The translations under genes were made by a program, and so were the position numbers. This document shows, one piece after another, positions 5,013-7,478 of a DNA stretch of 7,478 nucleotides. Source of the stretch: Pseudonocardiales bacterium (GTDB taxonomy: Bacteria > Actinomycetota > Actinomycetes > Mycobacteriales > Pseudonocardiaceae). The number at the start of each line of letters is the position of its first letter. Within the stretch, counting starts at the first letter, position 1. The stretch lies in NCBI GenBank assembly GCA_025465385.1, contig JAODNG010000235.1, forward strand, positions 1-7,478, in the 5' to 3' direction. The notes under the pieces are model-generated. The model did no database searches. It saw only the letters and a program-made list of their open reading frames with translations, and was not told the origin of the DNA.

Positions 5013-6482
5013 TCAGCTCTGTCGCAGGTGGGGCTGGGTCGATGCTCGCCAGGCGACGACCGTGGCCAGAGCGGCTGCCAGACCACCGGCCAACATGGCG
5101 GCGCGGTCGCCGACGATGCCGGCCACTTCGCCGCCATTGATCACCTCGGCCACGGCGGGAAGCAGCGCGGCCCCCAATGCCGCCCCAATCTGTCGGCTAG
5201 TGTTGATCACTCCGCCGACCAGGCCCTGGTCGTCATTTGACACCCCGCCGCTGGCGGTCACCATCGCCCCGAACGCGATACCGGCGGTCCCGAAGCCGAC
5301 AAGCGTCACCGCTGCAAGCACCGGGCTGTAGCTGCCGCTGGCAGGCAGGCGCATCAGCACCAGGAAGCCGACCGTGGCCGCGCCGCTCGTCAGCATCAGC
5401 AACCGCGGCATCCCGATACGGGATGCCAGCCGAGCGCCGAACGCACCGGCAGCGAACCCAACCACTCCTTGGGGGGCCATCGCCAGGCCGGTCATCAGCG
5501 GCGAGTCGTGTAGCACCTGCTGGAAGTAGATCGACAGAACCAGCATCTCGCCGCCGTTCCACACGCCCAGCAGCAGGGTAAGCATGCTCCCGGCGCGCAG
5601 GCTGGGCAGCCGCAGCAGGTTCGCCCGGATCAGCGGATCGGGGTGACGGCTTTCGACGAACGCGAAGGCAACCGTCGCCGACACGGCGAGCAATAGCGCG
5701 GCCACCACGGCCGGGGACAACCAGCCGAGGACATTGCCCTCCGATACAGCGAACACCACCGCGGCCACCGCCATGGTGACGAGCAGCGCGCCACCGGCAT
5801 CCAGGCGCGGGCGGCCAGGCGCCCGCGGATGGAGCGACTCGCGCAGCAGTTTCGGCGCCAGCAGCACGGCGACCACGCCGACCGGCACGTTCACCATGAA
5901 CACGCTGCGCCAGCTGAAGAACTCCACCAGCACTCCGCCCAGGACCAAACCGGACACGAACCCGACCGACGCCGTCGCGCCATACATACCCAGAGCGCGC
6001 GTCCGGGCCGGACCTTCGGCGAAGCCGGTAGTGATCAGGGACAGCGCGGCAGGAGCGACGAGCGCGGCCCCGATACCCTGCCCGACCCGCGAGGTCACCA
6101 GCAACAGCGGATCCTGTGCCAGGCCGCCAGCAAGCGACGCGGCAGTGAAGACCACCAGCCCGGTAATAAACATGCGGCGGCGACCGAACAAGTCGGCGGC
6201 GCGGCCACCCAGGATCAGGAGCCCGCCGAAGGTGATCGCGTACCCAGTGACCACCCATTGCACCGTAGCTGACGGAAATCCGAACTCGTACTGGATGGAC
6301 GGCAGCGCCACATTCACGATGCTGAAGTCCAGAACGACCATAAAGGATGCCACCAGGATGAGCGCTAGGCCTAGCCCGTGATGCCCAGGCTGTGCCGCCG
6401 TGGGCTGCGGTGTGGATTCAGGCCCTGTGCGCGGGGCGGCTGGCGACGCATCAGTCGCCGGCGAGGGGACGGTATTCATCAT
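5013..6482 (-). CDS. DHA2-type (EmrB/QacA, 14-TM) MFS drug:H+ antiporter
   Basis: This integral membrane protein of 489 residues is a proton-driven exporter of the 14-helix DHA2 family. Counting from the second Met (6479), a Pro/Ala/Thr-rich cytoplasmic tail of about 35 residues precedes TM1. Motif D1 is LDFSIVNVALP at 50-60, motif A is GGRAADLFGRRR at 91-102 between TM2 and TM3, and a GxxxGxxxGG motif-C-like stretch (SVGFVSGLVLGGVL) is in TM5, followed by FSWRSVFMVNVPVG, a DHA2 hallmark. The length matches the family. Start: the frame stays open far upstream, but the upstream part runs through repeat R3 and antisense to the next gene, so ATG 6482 or 6479 is chosen although neither has a ribosome-binding site. 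It faces the SDR gene. Partnership with the TetR-SDR pair is inferred from position; no AGACC-type operator is seen before it. The substrate is unknown. Confidence 0.93.
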   Translation of the reverse strand: MMNTVPSPATDASPAAPRTGPESTPQPTAAQPGHHGLGLALILVASFMVVLDFSIVNVALPSIQYEFGFPSATVQWVVTGYAITFGGLLILGGRAADLFGRRRMFITGLVVFTAASLAGGLAQDPLLLVTSRVGQGIGAALVAPAALSLITTGFAEGPARTRALGMYGATASVGFVSGLVLGGVLVEFFSWRSVFMVNVPVGVVAVLLAPKLLRESLHPRAPGRPRLDAGGALLVTMAVAAVVFAVSEGNVLGWLSPAVVAALLLAVSATVAFAFVESRHPDPLIRANLLRLPSLRAGSMLTLLLGVWNGGEMLVLSIYFQQVLHDSPLMTGLAMAPQGVVGFAAGAFGARLASRIGMPRLLMLTSGAATVGFLVLMRLPASGSYSPVLAAVTLVGFGTAGIAFGAMVTASGGVSNDDQGLVGGVINTSRQIGAALGAALLPAVAEVINGGEVAGIVGDRAAMLAGGLAAALATVVAWRASTQPHLRQS

Positions 6483-6486
6483 GCGT

Positions 6487-6566
6487 AAGGTTGGCGCTTT
6501 AGCGGTCGCGCCTCTTCCTGGCCTGCGACCATCTTTCCTACTGGCTGGCTGGAATCCCGGACTGCG
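6487..6566 (+). repeat. Dispersed intergenic repeat, copy R3
   Basis: The element begins AAGGTTGGCGCTTTAGCGG and runs through CCATCTTTCCTACTGGCTGG to AATCCCGGACTGCG. It is the closest relative of R2, in the same orientation, and fills the gap between the VIT-like gene and the MFS start, ending 5 bp short of the MFS ATG. CGCT-TT-AGCG forms a short hairpin in the same place as in R2. The rest of the 136-bp gap (6567-6618) shows nothing clear. Confidence 0.8.
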
Positions 6567-6618
6567 TCCAAAATCGCTAGGGCTGATACCAGATCCGCCA
6601 GGCCGCGCGCCATCTCTC

Positions 6619-7134
6619 TCATCCCGATCCGGCCACTCCGAGTGCGGCGCTGATAACCGCGATGATCGTGCCTGCGAGCGTGACGGAGGCGAACGAACGC
6701 AGGAAGCCGGTGTGGAAGAACCGTCCGCGGATCCAAGCGAGGGTGAAGAGCTCGAAGGCAACCGTGATGATGGCCACGATGAGCGCAGCACCATAGTGCG
6801 GGATGAGGAAGGGCAGCGTGTGCACAATGCCACCGACGAAGGTTCCGGCGCCGGTAATCGAGCCGCGCAGGTAGGGATTGCCCCGTCCGGTCAGGTCACC
6901 CGAGTCGGAGAGTCCTTCGGAGAAGGCCATGCTGAAGCCGGCGCCGATCGCGGTCGCGAGCCCGGCAACGAAGGCGTAATGAGGACGGTGGGTGGCAAGC
7001 GCGACGGCGAAGATCGGCGCCAGCGTCGACAACGAACCGTCGATCAGACCGGTCATCGCGGGCTGCACGCGCTGAAGCAGGAACGACTGTTCAACGCGTT
7101 GTCCGGCTGGTTTTACCAAATCTGTCGCGGTCAC
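6619..7134 (-). CDS. VIT1/CCC1-like (VIT family) membrane protein
   Basis: This 171-residue protein has about five hydrophobic segments and matches the VIT/CCC1 (DUF125) family, whose best-known members move Fe2+ or Mn2+ across membranes, often into storage compartments. Seen from the GTG at 7134: TM1 at about 25-46 with GLIDGSLSTLAPIF (Asp32 corresponds to the conserved TM1 Asp), TM2 at about 53-72, the loop SEGLSDSGDLTGRGNPYLRG at 72-91, TM3 at 91-111 with GGIVHTLPFLIP, TM4 at 114-134, and TM5 at 147-167. It is shorter than plant or yeast-type VIT1 and lacks the long metal-binding insert between TM2 and TM3, like a group of small actinobacterial relatives. GGAGGAGAG at 7141-7149 lies 6 nt before the GTG; the 32-residue upstream extension is non-transmembrane and lacks such a site. 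The metal ion is not proven. Confidence 0.82.
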   Translation of the reverse strand: MTATDLVKPAGQRVEQSFLLQRVQPAMTGLIDGSLSTLAPIFAVALATHRPHYAFVAGLATAIGAGFSMAFSEGLSDSGDLTGRGNPYLRGSITGAGTFVGGIVHTLPFLIPHYGAALIVAIITVAFELFTLAWIRGRFFHTGFLRSFASVTLAGTIIAVISAALGVAGSG

Positions 7135-7140
7135 GCGGTC

Positions 7141-7149
7141 CTCTCCTCC
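7141..7149 (-). promoter_or_regulatory. Ribosome-binding site fixing the VIT-like start
   Basis: GGAGGAGAG on the minus strand ends 6 nt before the GTG at 7134. It lies inside the longer open frame that begins at 7230, so it favours the shorter protein. Confidence 0.7.
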
Positions 7150-7196
7150 GTGATGAACTGAACTTGGTAAGCACCGGCTCGCGAAACAGGGACTTC

Positions 7197-7288
7197 GAGA
7201 ATGAGCCTTGGGCACTCGATCCGTCTTCAACGCCAGCGCCCATGTGCGTTTCCCGCCGGCTGTAATCCCGAGTTACTGCTAGCTGCAA
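7197..7288 (+). repeat. Dispersed intergenic repeat, copy R4
   Basis: The copy begins GAGAATGAGCCTTGGGC, passes through CCGTCTTCAACGCCAGCGCC and CCCGCCGGCTGTAATCCCG, and ends GCTAGCTGCAA. It aligns closely with R1 and R5. The stretch 7135-7478 contains no convincing gene: apart from the ribosome-binding site above it holds only R4, R5 and a 92-bp centre (7289-7380) in which nothing clear is seen. Confidence 0.7.
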
Positions 7289-7380
7289 TCATCATCGGCA
7301 GTGACGCGGCACGCCTCGCTCCGGCGTACCGATTCGAGCCTCGCTTGTAGACCTTCGCTGCGGTAGTGGCAGAAGGCGTG

Positions 7381-7473
7381 TTGCAGCTAGCGGGTAGGTC
7401 AAGAGTCCAGCCGGCGGGGAGCGCAGATGGGCGTTGGCCCTGACGACAGGTGCCCGTTGCGAGGACCAATGTC
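7381..7473 (-). repeat. Dispersed intergenic repeat, copy R5
   Basis: Read on the minus strand it begins GACATTGGTCCTCGC, shares GGGCCAACGCCCATCTGCG and CCCCGCCGGCTG with R4, and ends GCTAGCTGCAA, the same 11 bases that end R4. It lies head to head with R4, with 92 bp between them. Confidence 0.65.
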
Positions 7474-7478
7474 GACGT

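Noticed and set aside
5233..6258. 341-residue open frame on the minus strand inside the MFS gene
   Set aside because: Arg/Gly/Ala-rich out-of-frame translation of the MFS gene with no membrane helices or motifs; a GC-rich shadow.
6483..6833. Upstream extension of the MFS protein to 606 residues
   Set aside because: The added residues are Ser/Arg/Pro-rich, run through R3 and antisense through the VIT-like gene, and DHA2 pumps of this type normally begin shortly before TM1.
6400..7161. 253-residue open frame on the plus strand
   Set aside because: It is antisense to the VIT-like gene and the MFS N-terminus, both of which have clear family motifs; the translation is low-complexity Arg/Gly/Glu.
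7227..7469. 80-residue open frame on the minus strand near the window end
   Set aside because: It runs through both repeat copies R4 and R5, has no ribosome-binding site and no recognisable domain; its apparent internal similarity comes from the inverted repeats.
1126..7473. The dispersed repeats as a CRISPR array or as conserved small coding genes
   Set aside because: Copies are kilobases apart, divergent and in both orientations, so not CRISPR. A shared peptide-like frame (PSFL-AG-NPG) appears in R2 and R3, but one-base indels and a stop in R4 break it in the others.

Overview
The window is high-GC DNA from an actinobacterium. The evidence is a WhiB-type iron-sulfur protein (a family restricted to actinobacteria and their phages), an F420-type PPOX oxidoreductase, actinobacterial NarL-type response regulators, frequent GTG starts and a TANNNT -10 with an apparently leaderless start. 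A mycobacterium or close relative fits well, but the sequence alone does not fix the genus. No rRNA, tRNA, CRISPR array or transposase gene was seen.

Layout. (1) 1-1006: two response-regulator genes converge and overlap by 23 bp. The first is a LuxR/NarL-type DNA-binding regulator cut by the window edge; the second is a stand-alone receiver domain. No histidine kinase is present. (2) 1007-1306: a 300-bp gap with a perfect 13-bp palindrome and repeat copy R1. (3) 1307-2616: a likely two-gene operon of a beta-hydroxyacid-dehydrogenase/imine-reductase-like NAD(P) enzyme and a PPOX (F420-type) flavin/deazaflavin oxidoreductase. (4) 2573-3103: on the minus strand, a chimeric protein with a truncated, degenerate DUF2493/SLOG nucleotide-binding half followed by a WhiB-type four-cysteine domain. 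Its 3' end is antisense to the PPOX gene. (5) 3289-6482: a tetR gene divergent from a short-chain dehydrogenase (SDR), followed by a convergent 14-TM DHA2-type MFS exporter. (6) 6619-7134: a compact VIT1/CCC1-like membrane protein. (7) 7135-7478: no gene, but two head-to-head repeat copies.

Two non-coding structures are the most interesting. First, the 100-bp tetR/SDR intergenic region holds three 13-bp operators of form AGACC-N3-RGTCT. Two of them lie exactly in the spacers of two divergent promoters whose -35 boxes occupy the same 7 bp. The tetR promoter places transcription start on an ATG, implying a leaderless mRNA. Second, a dispersed repeat of about 75-95 bp occurs five times, always between genes: R1 (-) 1126-1201, R2 (+) 3168-3247, R3 (+) 6487-6566, R4 (+) 7197-7288 and R5 (-) 7381-7473. 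R2 and R3 are the most alike (about 62 of 80 bases by hand count), point the same way, and bracket the tetR-SDR-MFS module. R4 and R5 form an inverted pair.

How the genes may work together (inference): the TetR protein probably senses a small molecule and controls itself and the SDR, with the MFS pump as a natural partner for oxidising or reducing and then exporting a lipophilic compound. The two response regulators, the oxidoreductase pair, the WhiB chimera and the VIT-like protein are independent units. With repeats in nearly every gap, the region looks like an accessory patchwork rather than a conserved core locus.
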